Assembly (NCBI GenBank): GCA_902478365.1
Contig: CABSKX010000044.1
Span: forward strand, 1 to 19,035
Direction: 5' to 3'
DNA from: an uncultured Collinsella sp.
GTDB lineage: Bacteria > Actinomycetota > Coriobacteriia > Coriobacteriales > Coriobacteriaceae
Length of the DNA: 19,035 nucleotides
Below the pieces are notes generated by a model. That model did not search any database. It was given only the letters and a program-made list of their open reading frames with translations, and was not told the DNA's origin. This document shows positions 1-7,479 of this stretch, one piece after another. A program made the position numbers and the translations under genes. The first letter of the stretch is position 1; every line of letters begins with the position of its first letter.

Positions 1-44
1 CGACGCTGCGCGGGCCGCATTTGGACAATCTGACGTTCAACTTC

Positions 45-80
45 AAGGGCGCGACCAGAAGGTCAGCGCCCTTTCGTTTC
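45..80 (+). terminator. Intrinsic terminator of an upstream gene
   Basis: The left arm (45-56, AAGGGCGCGACC) pairs with the right arm (61-73, GGTCAGCGCCCTT) with one bulged A at 65 and an AGAA loop, followed by TCGTTTC. The shape fits a rho-independent terminator for a plus-strand gene whose end lies at or before the left edge; that gene cannot be identified from the few bases present. Confidence 0.6.
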
Positions 81-328
81 ACGTCACCTTGTCTCAAATG
101 CGACCCGCTCGCTGGCTTATGCTCAACCTATGGTGGCATCTAGTTCCGAAGGCACCTTGCTCGCTCTGGCGGGCTTTCGCTGGCGTTGCCAAAACATCGG
201 CGTTACCTTGGTCCAGATGTAGTCATTGGCTATTGCGCACATGGCTCGCATGACAGCCGTCTCTTTTATGTTTCCTTTAGCCGTCGCTGTCTAGGATGGG
301 GGTTAGTCGATAGGAAGGGAGCACCGGG
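81..328. other. Gene-free leader region upstream of the ThrE-family gene
   Basis: I see no convincing coding region, tRNA or repeat here. A short plus-strand open frame beginning at 186 overlaps the next gene in another frame and has no family resemblance, so it is treated as a shadow. A weak -10-like hexamer TAGGAT (292-297) lies about 32 bases before the ATG at 329 but no good -35 sits at the right distance; the promoter is therefore unproven. The purine-rich stretch AGGAAGGGA (312-320) is the ribosome binding site of the following gene. Confidence 0.4.
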
Positions 329-1897
329 ATGGACGATGCGAGCGAGCGCGCGATTGAAGAGGACATGCTCGATCAGTTCAACTACTTTGATGATGAGGAC
401 GAGGAGCTGATCGACCGTCGCGAGCCAGCGCCGCTTGATTCCTTTGATCTGGTCGATGAAGAGACTGATGAGGTTGAGGACGAATCAACGGAGTCCCCAC
501 AGTCTTCGCGCCTTAACTCGCTGCTTTCGAGAGCCCCCATGCACCACGGCGTTCGTGCCGGCGCGCTCCATATGAAAACTGACTGGCACCAGATCGTGAC
601 GGCAGGCGATGAACTTGCCGTCGATGCGCCGCTCACCGATAAATCATCCATCATCTGCCGCACCGGTATGCTTATGCTCGCGAGCGGAACGGGTGCCTGG
701 CGTGTACGCGATACCATGAATCGAGTTGCCGCCGTACTCGGTGTCACCATCCACGTCGACTTGAGTCTTCTATCGTTTGAGTGTACCTGCATCGAAGATG
801 GTCACTGCTTTAACGAGGTCGTCAGCCTGCCGACAACCGGCGTCAATACTCATCGCATTTGGATGATGGAGAGTTTCCTCAAGGAAATCGAGACCTATGG
901 TCGTCGCTTCACGGTGCACGAGTATCACGAGATGCTCAAGACCGTTGAGAGTTCAAAACCTGATTACGCGCCTTGGCAACAGGGCCTTGCGGCGGCCTGC
1001 GCCTGTGGCGCCTTTGTCTTTTTACTTGGTGGCGGTCCTATTGAGATGGCATGCGCGTTCGTGGGCGCGGGTGTCGGCAACTTTGCCCGCTCCCATATTC
1101 TCAAGCAAGGCCTTGGTCAGTTCAGCGCGCTGACGACCGGTGTTGCGCTCGCTTGCGTTTCGTATCTGCTGGCATTGCTCGGCCTTGGCCAGGTCATACC
1201 GGGGGCAATGTCGCACCAAGAAGGCTATATTGGCGCCATGCTCTTTGTGATTCCCGGCTTTCCGCTTATTACGGCAGGCCTCGACATCGCTAAGCTCGAC
1301 ATGCGAAGCGGTATCGAGCGCCTTTCATATGCCGTATCGATTATTGTGATGGCGACCCTCGTAGGTTGGATGGTTGCCGAGTGTGTTGGCCTGGCGCCGG
1401 ACGACTTTGCCCCACTGGGCCTTTCGCCGCTTGCCCTTACGCTCCTGCGCGTGGTGATGAGCTTCGTTGGCGTATTCGGCTTCTCGGTGATGTTCAACAG
1501 CCCGGTAAAGATGGCCGCGGCAGCTGGGCTGATCGGCGCCGTGTCCAATACCCTGCGTCTGACCCTTGTCGATGCGCCGACGATGATTCCCTTCCTGGGC
1601 CTCAGCACGGGAATGCCTCCCGAGGCAGCAGCGTTTATCGGCGCGCTGGTATCGGGGCTGCTCGCAAGCTTGGCTGAAGTCAAGCTCACCTACCCGCGCA
1701 TCGCCCTCACGGTGCCTTCGATTGTCATTATGGTGCCGGGCTTGTATCTGTATCGCTCGATGTATTACATGTGCACCTTCGACACGGTCAATATGCTCGG
1801 CTGGTTTGTGCGCGCAGTGCTCATCGTAGCGTTTCTACCCGTTGGACTGGGTGTGGCGCGTACGCTCACCGACCCTCGCTGGCGCCACACCAGCTAA
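329..1897 (+). CDS. ThrE-family threonine/serine exporter with acidic N-terminal tail
   Basis: A 522-residue membrane protein. Residues 1 to about 65 are soluble and extremely rich in Asp and Glu. From about 105 the sequence has the pattern of the ThrE N-terminal domain (Pfam ThrE, formerly DUF1212): a cytosolic part with the motif ASGTGAWRVRD, then hydrophobic segments from about residue 216. A second hydrophobic block from about 370 to 515 matches the ThrE_2 (DUF3815) domain, so both halves that are separate proteins in many bacteria are fused here, as in Corynebacterium ThrE. About ten membrane spans are likely. The family exports L-threonine and L-serine using the proton gradient; the substrate here is inferred from family only. 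The ATG at 329 is supported by AGGAAGGGA eight bases upstream. It appears monocistronic, being followed by repeats rather than a close gene. Confidence 0.8.
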   Translation: MDDASERAIEEDMLDQFNYFDDEDEELIDRREPAPLDSFDLVDEETDEVEDESTESPQSSRLNSLLSRAPMHHGVRAGALHMKTDWHQIVTAGDELAVDAPLTDKSSIICRTGMLMLASGTGAWRVRDTMNRVAAVLGVTIHVDLSLLSFECTCIEDGHCFNEVVSLPTTGVNTHRIWMMESFLKEIETYGRRFTVHEYHEMLKTVESSKPDYAPWQQGLAAACACGAFVFLLGGGPIEMACAFVGAGVGNFARSHILKQGLGQFSALTTGVALACVSYLLALLGLGQVIPGAMSHQEGYIGAMLFVIPGFPLITAGLDIAKLDMRSGIERLSYAVSIIVMATLVGWMVAECVGLAPDDFAPLGLSPLALTLLRVVMSFVGVFGFSVMFNSPVKMAAAAGLIGAVSNTLRLTLVDAPTMIPFLGLSTGMPPEAAAFIGALVSGLLASLAEVKLTYPRIALTVPSIVIMVPGLYLYRSMYYMCTFDTVNMLGWFVRAVLIVAFLPVGLGVARTLTDPRWRHTS

Positions 1898-2001
1898 TTG
1901 GTACAAGGGGGACAGGTTACTTTGCACCAAATGAGTTGCGGTGAAATAGGGACTGAATTGCTGCTTAAAGGGTCAAAACAGTCCGTATTCCACCGCAACT
2001 T
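1898..2001. repeat. Pair of REP-like palindromes
   Basis: Two inverted repeats follow the ThrE-family stop codon directly. The first pairs TTGGTACAAGG (1898-1908) with CTTTGCACCAA (1920-1930), 9 of 11 positions. The second pairs 1934-1955 (starting AGTTGCGGTG, ending GGGACTG) with 1979-2000 (starting CAGTCC, ending CACCGCAACT), 20 of 22 positions, around a 23-base loop. Neither is followed by a T-run, so they are not ordinary terminators. Paired imperfect palindromes between genes are typical of REP/BIME elements mobilised by RAYT (REP-associated Y1-type) transposases; no such transposase is in the window. Confidence 0.5.
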
Positions 2002-2051
2002 ATGGGGTCGGGGGATTATCGGTGCCCTGCATCTTCATAAACTCAACGCTT

Positions 2052-2071
2052 ACGAAGCGCATGCGTTTCGT
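2052..2071. promoter_or_regulatory. 20-bp near-perfect palindrome with possible promoter
   Basis: ACGAAGCGCA (2052-2061) and TGCGTTTCGT (2062-2071) form a palindrome with a single G/T pair as the only imperfection. It abuts a possible extended -10 element, TGCTAGGCT (2071-2079), with only a weak -35-like TTACGA at 2050. If this is a promoter, the palindrome would be its operator and transcription would run into the terminator at 2117-2166. Function is inferred from position only. Confidence 0.3.
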
Positions 2072-2116
2072 GCTAGGCTGGTTCCACCACATAAGTAGTC
2101 GCAGACGCGCGTACCA

Positions 2117-2170
2117 CGGGCGGGCGAGATGAAGTTCCAACAGCTCCATCTTGCCCGCCCGTTTTTGTTG
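2117..2170 (+). terminator. Strong intrinsic terminator, possible attenuator or end of a small RNA
   Basis: A 15-bp stem with one G-T pair is formed by CGGGCGGGCGAGATG (2117-2131) and CATCTTGCCCGCCCG (2147-2161), followed by TTTTTGTTG. It lies only 40 bases before the start codon of the membrane protein gene at 2211 and about 220 bases after the previous gene, so it either ends a short untranslated RNA begun near 2086 or acts as a leader terminator for the downstream gene. Confidence 0.75.
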
Positions 2171-2210
2171 CGTGGCGCCGCGGTACAACACAGAGAGGAA
2201 TCTGCCCTTT

Positions 2211-2759
2211 ATGCCTATCAACAAACGAGAGAGCCTGCTGTTCACCTTTATCATGTGCTTTTGCATGGTGCTCTGGATGAGCATCTACAACGTTGCCCTG
2301 CAGCACGGGGCCATCAACGGCGAGGTCGTTGCCGCTGCGTGGCTCGGCTTCCCCGTTGCCTACATTTTTGCCATGTGCTGTGACTGGTTCGTCGCCAGCC
2401 CGCTCGCCAAGGGTTTCGCCTTTAAGTACTTGGTCACGCCGGGCAAGAGCTCGCCACTTGCCATGACGCTCGCCGTCAGCTCCTGCATGGTCGTTCCCAT
2501 GGTCATCATCATGTCGCTGTACGGTGCCTGCGAGGGTCTGACGCACATGCCCGGCGGCATCCTTGCGAACCTGTATTCCGTGCCCGCGATCTGGATGATC
2601 AACATCCCGCATAATTTTGTGATGGCGCTGCCGTGGAACCTTTTGGTAGCCGGTCCGATTTCCCACTTCGTCTTCCGTCACGCCTTCCCTGTGGGGACGG
2701 TTTTCGAGGAGGAGCATGCCGAGCTCTTGGAGCAGGCTATGGCTTCTGAGTGCGAGTAG
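2211..2759 (+). CDS. DUF2798-like small integral membrane protein
   Basis: A 182-residue protein of unknown function with four predicted membrane segments arranged as two similar halves: each half opens with a hydrophobic helix (F-T-F-I-M-C-F-C-M-V-L near residue 12, then a matching A-V-S-S-C-M-V-V-P-M block near residue 85) and continues through a conserved loop into a second helix ending in a Pro-containing segment. This two-repeat layout and the M-S-I-Y-N-V-A motif fit the DUF2798 family. The frame remains open upstream to 2151, but that extension runs through the terminator stem; ATG 2211 is preferred because AGAGAGGAA (2192-2200) is correctly placed. The C-terminal tail is acidic and cytosolic. 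No partner gene is adjacent in a co-transcribed arrangement, and no substrate can be suggested. Confidence 0.7.
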   Translation: MPINKRESLLFTFIMCFCMVLWMSIYNVALQHGAINGEVVAAAWLGFPVAYIFAMCCDWFVASPLAKGFAFKYLVTPGKSSPLAMTLAVSSCMVVPMVIIMSLYGACEGLTHMPGGILANLYSVPAIWMINIPHNFVMALPWNLLVAGPISHFVFRHAFPVGTVFEEEHAELLEQAMASECE

Positions 2760-2850
2760 CTCGCTTAGGGACCTGCTGAGCGCGGGCGACTTGCTTGGTT
2801 GGAGCCCTAAGCGTGGATAGCTCGCTCGGCGACATCGCGGGCGCGAGCGG
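2757..2850. repeat. Imperfect direct repeat and inverted repeat after the DUF2798 gene
   Basis: TAGCTCGCT occurs at 2757 and again at 2818, each followed by a related (C/T)-G-G-x-GAC and CGCGGGCG stretch. In addition CGCTTAGGG (2762-2770) is a perfect inverted partner of CCCTAAGCG (2805-2813). No T-run follows, so a terminator is not obvious. These may be degenerate repeat copies; no function can be assigned. Confidence 0.35.
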
Positions 2851-2924
2851 TGCACATGACCGGAGGGCCCGTGCTGCTCCGTTGCCCGACGTGCTAGCGC
2901 GCAGACAATCTGTTGGTGCATTCG

Positions 2925-2958
2925 GCGGCTGCTGAAGCGTTTCGGCAGCCGCTTTTTA
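2925..2958 (+). terminator. Intrinsic terminator before the activase promoter
   Basis: A 12-bp stem with one G-T pair is formed by GCGGCTGCTGAA (2925-2936) and TTCGGCAGCCGC (2941-2952) around a GCGT loop, followed by TTTTTAT. It insulates the operator and promoter of the activase gene from transcription coming from the left. Confidence 0.8.
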
Positions 2959-2969
2959 TACGGAGTTTA

Positions 2970-2990
2970 AATACAACAGTCTGTTGTATT
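2970..2990. promoter_or_regulatory. Perfect palindromic operator, probable TetR-family binding site
   Basis: The arms AATACAACAG (2970-2979) and CTGTTGTATT (2981-2990) are perfectly complementary around a single T. A 10-1-10 palindrome placed 50 bases before a start codon, in a unit that encodes its own TetR-family regulator (7463-8152), is a textbook arrangement for autoregulation. A -10-like TATATC lies at 3002-3007, which places the palindrome over the -35 region, so a bound repressor would block RNA polymerase. That this TetR protein binds this site is inferred from position, not shown. Confidence 0.65.
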
Positions 2991-3039
2991 ACGTAGAGTG
3001 GTATATCTCTAGCAGGAAAAATGCGAGAGACGGAGCATT

Positions 3040-6000
3040 ATGGCGTTGCTAGTAGGACTGGACGTAGGGTCGACGACGACCAAAGTTTACGCGATGCACG
3101 AGGATATGACCGAGGCGTGGTGGGGATATCGCCGCCACGGGGCGTGTCAGGCAGCGAGCGTGCGCGCCATGCTCGGCGAGCTCGCCGAGCGCTTTCCCCA
3201 TGAGTCGCTGCGCGTTGCGGTGACCGGCTCGGGTGCGCGCGATATCGCGACCGCGCTGGGCGCCTCGTACGTTCAGGAGGTGGTCGCCAACGCGCTCGCG
3301 ATCAGCAGGTTCTATCCGCAGACGCGCTGCGCCATCGAGCTGGGCGGCCAAGACGCCAAGATGATCTTCTTCCGCACCAACGATAAGGGAGACATCGAGG
3401 TTGCCGACATGCGCATGAACGGCTCGTGCGCAGGCGGTACCGGTGCATTTATCGACGAGATGGCAAAGCTCATGGGGGTCGGCACCGAATCGGGCGAGTT
3501 CGAGCAGCTCGCAAGCCGGGGAACGACCGTCCACGAGGTCTCGGGCCGCTGCGGCGTGTACGCAAAGACCGATATCCAGCCGCTGCTCAACGAGGGCATT
3601 CCTACCACCGACCTGGCGCTTTCGGCGCTTCACGCGGTCGCCCGCCAAACGATCGGCGGTCTGGCCCAGGGTATCGACATCGAGCCGCCGGTAATCTTCG
3701 AGGGCGGTACGCTCGCCTACAACCCCACGCTGGTCCGCGTGTTCCGGGAGCAACTGAATCTATCGGACGATCAGGTTATCGTCCCGCGCGATCCGCAGAT
3801 CATGGTCGCGCGCGGTGCCGCCCTGTCGCTGACCGACATGTTCGCATCGTCCCAACCGATCGACCTTCCCGACGCTTTTGTCCGGCTGGATAAGCTCGAG
3901 ACGGTCGCGCCCGCAAGCGGGGAGGGACGTCTTGCCCAGCCCTTTTTTGCCACACCTGCCGAGCAGGCGGATTTTACGGCACGCCATGGCAAAGAGACGC
4001 CGGCAAAGGGTCCGGATGCGTATGCGCCCGGAGAGACGGTGCGTGTGGCGCTCGGTATCGATTCGGGGAGCACGACGACCAAGTTCGCCCTGGTCGATGA
4101 GGCGGGTGAGCTTGTCGATTCGTTCTACGCGTCTAATAACGGCAGACCGCTCGACGTCGCCCAACAGGGTCTTGTCAGCTTGAAGAACCGCTGGGAGACA
4201 GCGGGAGTCACGCTTGCGATCGATGCCGTGGGCACCACGGGATACGGCGAGGAGCTTTTCGCGCGCGCGTTCCACGCCGACTACCATACGGTCGAGACGG
4301 TCGCGCACGCCCGCGCCGCGTGCGCATGCGTTCCCGATGCGACCTTCGTGCTCGACATCGGCGGACAGGATATGAAGGCCATCTGGCTCAACCACGGCGT
4401 GCTGACCGATATCGTCGTCAACGAGGCGTGCTCTGCGGGCTGCGGCTCGTTCCTCGAGGGGTTTGCCAAAAACCTCGGAATAGCCGGTGAGGATATCGCG
4501 ACCGAGGCATTTTCGTCCAAAGCCCCCGCCGTTCTCGGCAGCCGCTGCACGGTGTTCATGAACAGCAGCGTCGTTTCCGAGCAGCGGCGCGGTAAGGGTC
4601 CGGGCGACATCATGGCCGGTCTCTGCCGTTCGATTATCGAGAACGTGTTCACCAAGGTCATTCGCGTTTCAAATCTCAACCGTCTGGGCGACAAAGTCGT
4701 CGTCCAGGGCGGCACGTTCCGAAACGACGCGGTGCTGCGCGCATTCGAGCAGTATATGGGCAAACCCGTCACGCGTGCGCCCCACCCGGGGCTGATGGGC
4801 GCTATCGGTATCGCCCTGCTCGCGCGCGAGGAATGCCGCAAGGGCGACGCCGGCACGTCGTTTATCGGGCTCGATGCCGTGGAGCGCTTCGAGCATCGCG
4901 AGTTCGGCGGCGTTACCTGCCGTCGGTGCAACAACCGCTGCCAGCGCGCGGTCGTGGCATTTGGCGACGGCTCGCTTTACGTCACGGGCAATCGCTGCCC
5001 GCGCGGCGGCGCCATCTCATGGGATGAGCTCGTGCGCGAGGTTCCCGCGGCGGAGGAGCTGCGTCCGCAGGGTGCTTGCGAGGCACAGGCACCCGGCACG
5101 GGGCGCGACCGGACCGCGGCTGCCCCCAATCTCTTTGTCGACCGCGAGAAGCTGCTGTTCGAGTCGTGCCCCACGGTTCCCGTCTGCGGGGGGCGCGATG
5201 TCACGATCGGCATTCCCCGTGTGCTCGAGTTCTGGGACGCCATGCCGTTCTGGTCGACGTTCTTCAGCACGCTCGGCTTTAAGGTGCGCGTCTCGGGACG
5301 CAGCACCAAGGCGATGTACGAGCGCGGTCTGGCGCACGTCACATCCGACACCGTGTGCTTCCCGGCCAAGCTCGTCCACGGGCACATCCGCAATCTCGTC
5401 GACGCCGGCGTCGACCGCATCTTCATGCCCATCATCACGACGGTGCCCACCGAAAACACCGCCTCTACCAGCGAGTGGATGTGCGCCGTCGTAAAGGGAT
5501 ACCCCTACGTGATGCGCAATTCCGATAACCCGGAGGAGCGTTTCGGCGTTCCGTTCGATACGCCGCTGTTCCACTGGTACGACGAGGGCGACCGAAACCG
5601 CCAGCTCAAGGCGTGGTGCAAGGAGACCTTCGATATCGATGCCGACCTGGTTGCCAAGGCGACCGAGCAGGCGGACCGCGCGCAGCAGACGTTTGAGAAC
5701 CAGCTGCAGCTGCGCGGCAGGCAGGTGCTCGAGAACGTGCGCGAGGACGGCGGCTACGCGGTGGTGATCGCTTCGCGCCCGTACCACAACGACCCGCTGG
5801 TCAACCACGGGCTGCCCAAGCTCTTCTCTGAGCGCGGCATCCCCGTGCTGACGCCCGGTGCGGTGCCGGGGGTCTGCAACGTCGATCTTTCCAACAGCCG
5901 CATCGACATCGTGAACAACTACCATGCGCGCATGCTGTCGTGCGCGGTCATCGTCGCATCGACGCCCGAGCTCGAGCTCGTGCAGATGGGCAGCTTCGGC

Positions 6001-7479
6001 TGCGGCCACGATGCGTATCTCACCGACGAGATCGCGCGCATGATGGGCGAGATGGGCTCCAAGGTTCCGATGATGATCAAGCTCGATGAGAGCGACGTCG
6101 CCGGTCCCATGGGCATTCGCGTGCGTTCGTTTATCGAGTCGGTCAACCGTCGTCGCGCGGAGGAGCGTGCCGAGGGCGCCCGGGTGCACGCGGTCCATCC
6201 GCTCGACGACCCGTATAAGGTCAAGTACACCAAGCGCGACCGGCACGATAAGATCGCGCTGGTCCCCAACACCTCCCATGCGTTCTGCAGGCTCATGACC
6301 GCGGCGATGCGCAATCAGGGCGTGCGCGCCGAGGCCCTTGATATCGGGCGCGAGGATGCCATCCGCCTGGGCAAACGCTATGTGCACAACGACATCTGCT
6401 TCCCCGCGCAAATCGTGATCGGCGAGGCGCTCGCGGCACTCGAGAGCGGTAAGTACGACCCGCACGACGTCGCTGTGGTGACTGGCAAGTATATCGGCGA
6501 CTGCCGCCTGACGCACTACATGCCCCTGCTGCGCCGCGCGCTCGACGACGCGGGATACGACTATGTCCCGGTGCTCACCAACGACGACGTCGATGCCCAC
6601 AATGCGCATCCGGGCTTCAAGCTCGGCCTTGGCCCGAGCATCCAGATCGCCTACGGTCTTCCCATGATCGATGCCCTCGAGGCCATGCTTAGGCGCATCC
6701 GTCCCTACGAGCTCGAGAAGGGCGCGGCGGACGCTGCGTTCGACCGCGCGCTCGATGAGGTTATCGAGGCCATGGAGCGCTCCGGGCTGAGAGGCCAGGC
6801 GACGGGCTTCAAACGCGCGCTTGCGATCATGGACGCCGTTCCGTACGACCGCTCGAACCCGCATCCGACCGTTCTCATCGTGGGCGAGTACCTGCTCAAT
6901 TTCCATCTCGGCGCCAACCACGAGATCGAGCGCTACCTCGAGGACAACGGGCTCGAGGTCATCGAGGCGCGCATGACCGACGTGATCCGCAAGACCTATT
7001 TCTACAAGCATGCGCAGTCGCGCGAGTTCCACGTCGACCTGTCGCTGCCCGAAAAGGCCTGGTACGCCACGGCGGACAACCTGTTCGAGCTCGCGCACGA
7101 CCGTTGCGACCGCCTGGGCGCGGCGAGCCCGCTCTACGAGCCGCCGACGCGCATGCCCGAGCTCGTGCGCGCGAGCGATAAGATCCTGCACCATACGTTC
7201 GATGCGGGCGAGGGCGTGCTGATTCCGGCGGAGATCCTCGAGCACGCCAAGCGCGGCTGCCGCAACTTCGTGATCCTGCAGCCGTTCGGGTGTCTGCCCA
7301 ACCATGTCGTGGGGCGCGGGCTCATCCATGCGCTCAAGGAGCAGTATCCCACGGCGCAGTTCCTGCCGCTCGACTACGATCCCGACGTGAGCTTCGCCAA
7401 CGTGGAGAACCGTCTTCAGATGCTCATCATGAACGCCAAGGCGCAGGGGTGCGGTGAGGCGCATGGCGAGACCGCGTAA
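3040..7479 (+). CDS. Giant acyl-CoA dehydratase activase/DUF2229 fusion; candidate plasmalogen synthase
   Basis: A 1479-residue cytosolic protein. Residues 1-275 are one BadF/BadG/BcrA/BcrD-type ATPase (GLDVGSTTTK at 6; Cys130 and Cys171). Residues 336-600 are a second (GIDSGSTTTK at 339; Cys464 and Cys503, spaced 39 as in the HgdC activator, whose two cysteines bind a [4Fe-4S] cluster between subunits). A cluster Cys627-x2-Cys630-x3-Cys634 with Cys653 follows, then DUF2229 (about 720-905) and 2-hydroxyacyl-CoA-dehydratase-like modules. The motif CFPA recurs at Cys773 and Cys1120, suggesting an internal duplication. Family knowledge: activases use ATP to drive electrons at very low potential into a dehydratase/reductase cluster. 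The domain order matches PlsA/PlsR, reported to make plasmalogens in Clostridium perfringens, fused into one chain; that role is inference. ATG 3040 has CGGAG four bases before it, a short spacing. It overlaps the tetR gene. Confidence 0.8.
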   Translation: MALLVGLDVGSTTTKVYAMHEDMTEAWWGYRRHGACQAASVRAMLGELAERFPHESLRVAVTGSGARDIATALGASYVQEVVANALAISRFYPQTRCAIELGGQDAKMIFFRTNDKGDIEVADMRMNGSCAGGTGAFIDEMAKLMGVGTESGEFEQLASRGTTVHEVSGRCGVYAKTDIQPLLNEGIPTTDLALSALHAVARQTIGGLAQGIDIEPPVIFEGGTLAYNPTLVRVFREQLNLSDDQVIVPRDPQIMVARGAALSLTDMFASSQPIDLPDAFVRLDKLETVAPASGEGRLAQPFFATPAEQADFTARHGKETPAKGPDAYAPGETVRVALGIDSGSTTTKFALVDEAGELVDSFYASNNGRPLDVAQQGLVSLKNRWETAGVTLAIDAVGTTGYGEELFARAFHADYHTVETVAHARAACACVPDATFVLDIGGQDMKAIWLNHGVLTDIVVNEACSAGCGSFLEGFAKNLGIAGEDIATEAFSSKAPAVLGSRCTVFMNSSVVSEQRRGKGPGDIMAGLCRSIIENVFTKVIRVSNLNRLGDKVVVQGGTFRNDAVLRAFEQYMGKPVTRAPHPGLMGAIGIALLAREECRKGDAGTSFIGLDAVERFEHREFGGVTCRRCNNRCQRAVVAFGDGSLYVTGNRCPRGGAISWDELVREVPAAEELRPQGACEAQAPGTGRDRTAAAPNLFVDREKLLFESCPTVPVCGGRDVTIGIPRVLEFWDAMPFWSTFFSTLGFKVRVSGRSTKAMYERGLAHVTSDTVCFPAKLVHGHIRNLVDAGVDRIFMPIITTVPTENTASTSEWMCAVVKGYPYVMRNSDNPEERFGVPFDTPLFHWYDEGDRNRQLKAWCKETFDIDADLVAKATEQADRAQQTFENQLQLRGRQVLENVREDGGYAVVIASRPYHNDPLVNHGLPKLFSERGIPVLTPGAVPGVCNVDLSNSRIDIVNNYHARMLSCAVIVASTPELELVQMGSFGCGHDAYLTDEIARMMGEMGSKVPMMIKLDESDVAGPMGIRVRSFIESVNRRRAEERAEGARVHAVHPLDDPYKVKYTKRDRHDKIALVPNTSHAFCRLMTAAMRNQGVRAEALDIGREDAIRLGKRYVHNDICFPAQIVIGEALAALESGKYDPHDVAVVTGKYIGDCRLTHYMPLLRRALDDAGYDYVPVLTNDDVDAHNAHPGFKLGLGPSIQIAYGLPMIDALEAMLRRIRPYELEKGAADAAFDRALDEVIEAMERSGLRGQATGFKRALAIMDAVPYDRSNPHPTVLIVGEYLLNFHLGANHEIERYLEDNGLEVIEARMTDVIRKTYFYKHAQSREFHVDLSLPEKAWYATADNLFELAHDRCDRLGAASPLYEPPTRMPELVRASDKILHHTFDAGEGVLIPAEILEHAKRGCRNFVILQPFGCLPNHVVGRGLIHALKEQYPTAQFLPLDYDPDVSFANVENRLQMLIMNAKAQGCGEAHGETA

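Noticed and set aside
2073..2921. 282-codon minus-strand frame over the DUF2798 gene
   Set aside because: It runs through a terminator and repeats, has low-complexity His/Arg content and no plausible start signal.
3021..3203. 60-codon frame with AGCAGGAAAA just before its ATG, a possible leader peptide
   Set aside because: It mostly overlaps the activase gene in another frame and its product is Arg-rich without pattern; the ribosome-binding-like sequence alone is not enough.
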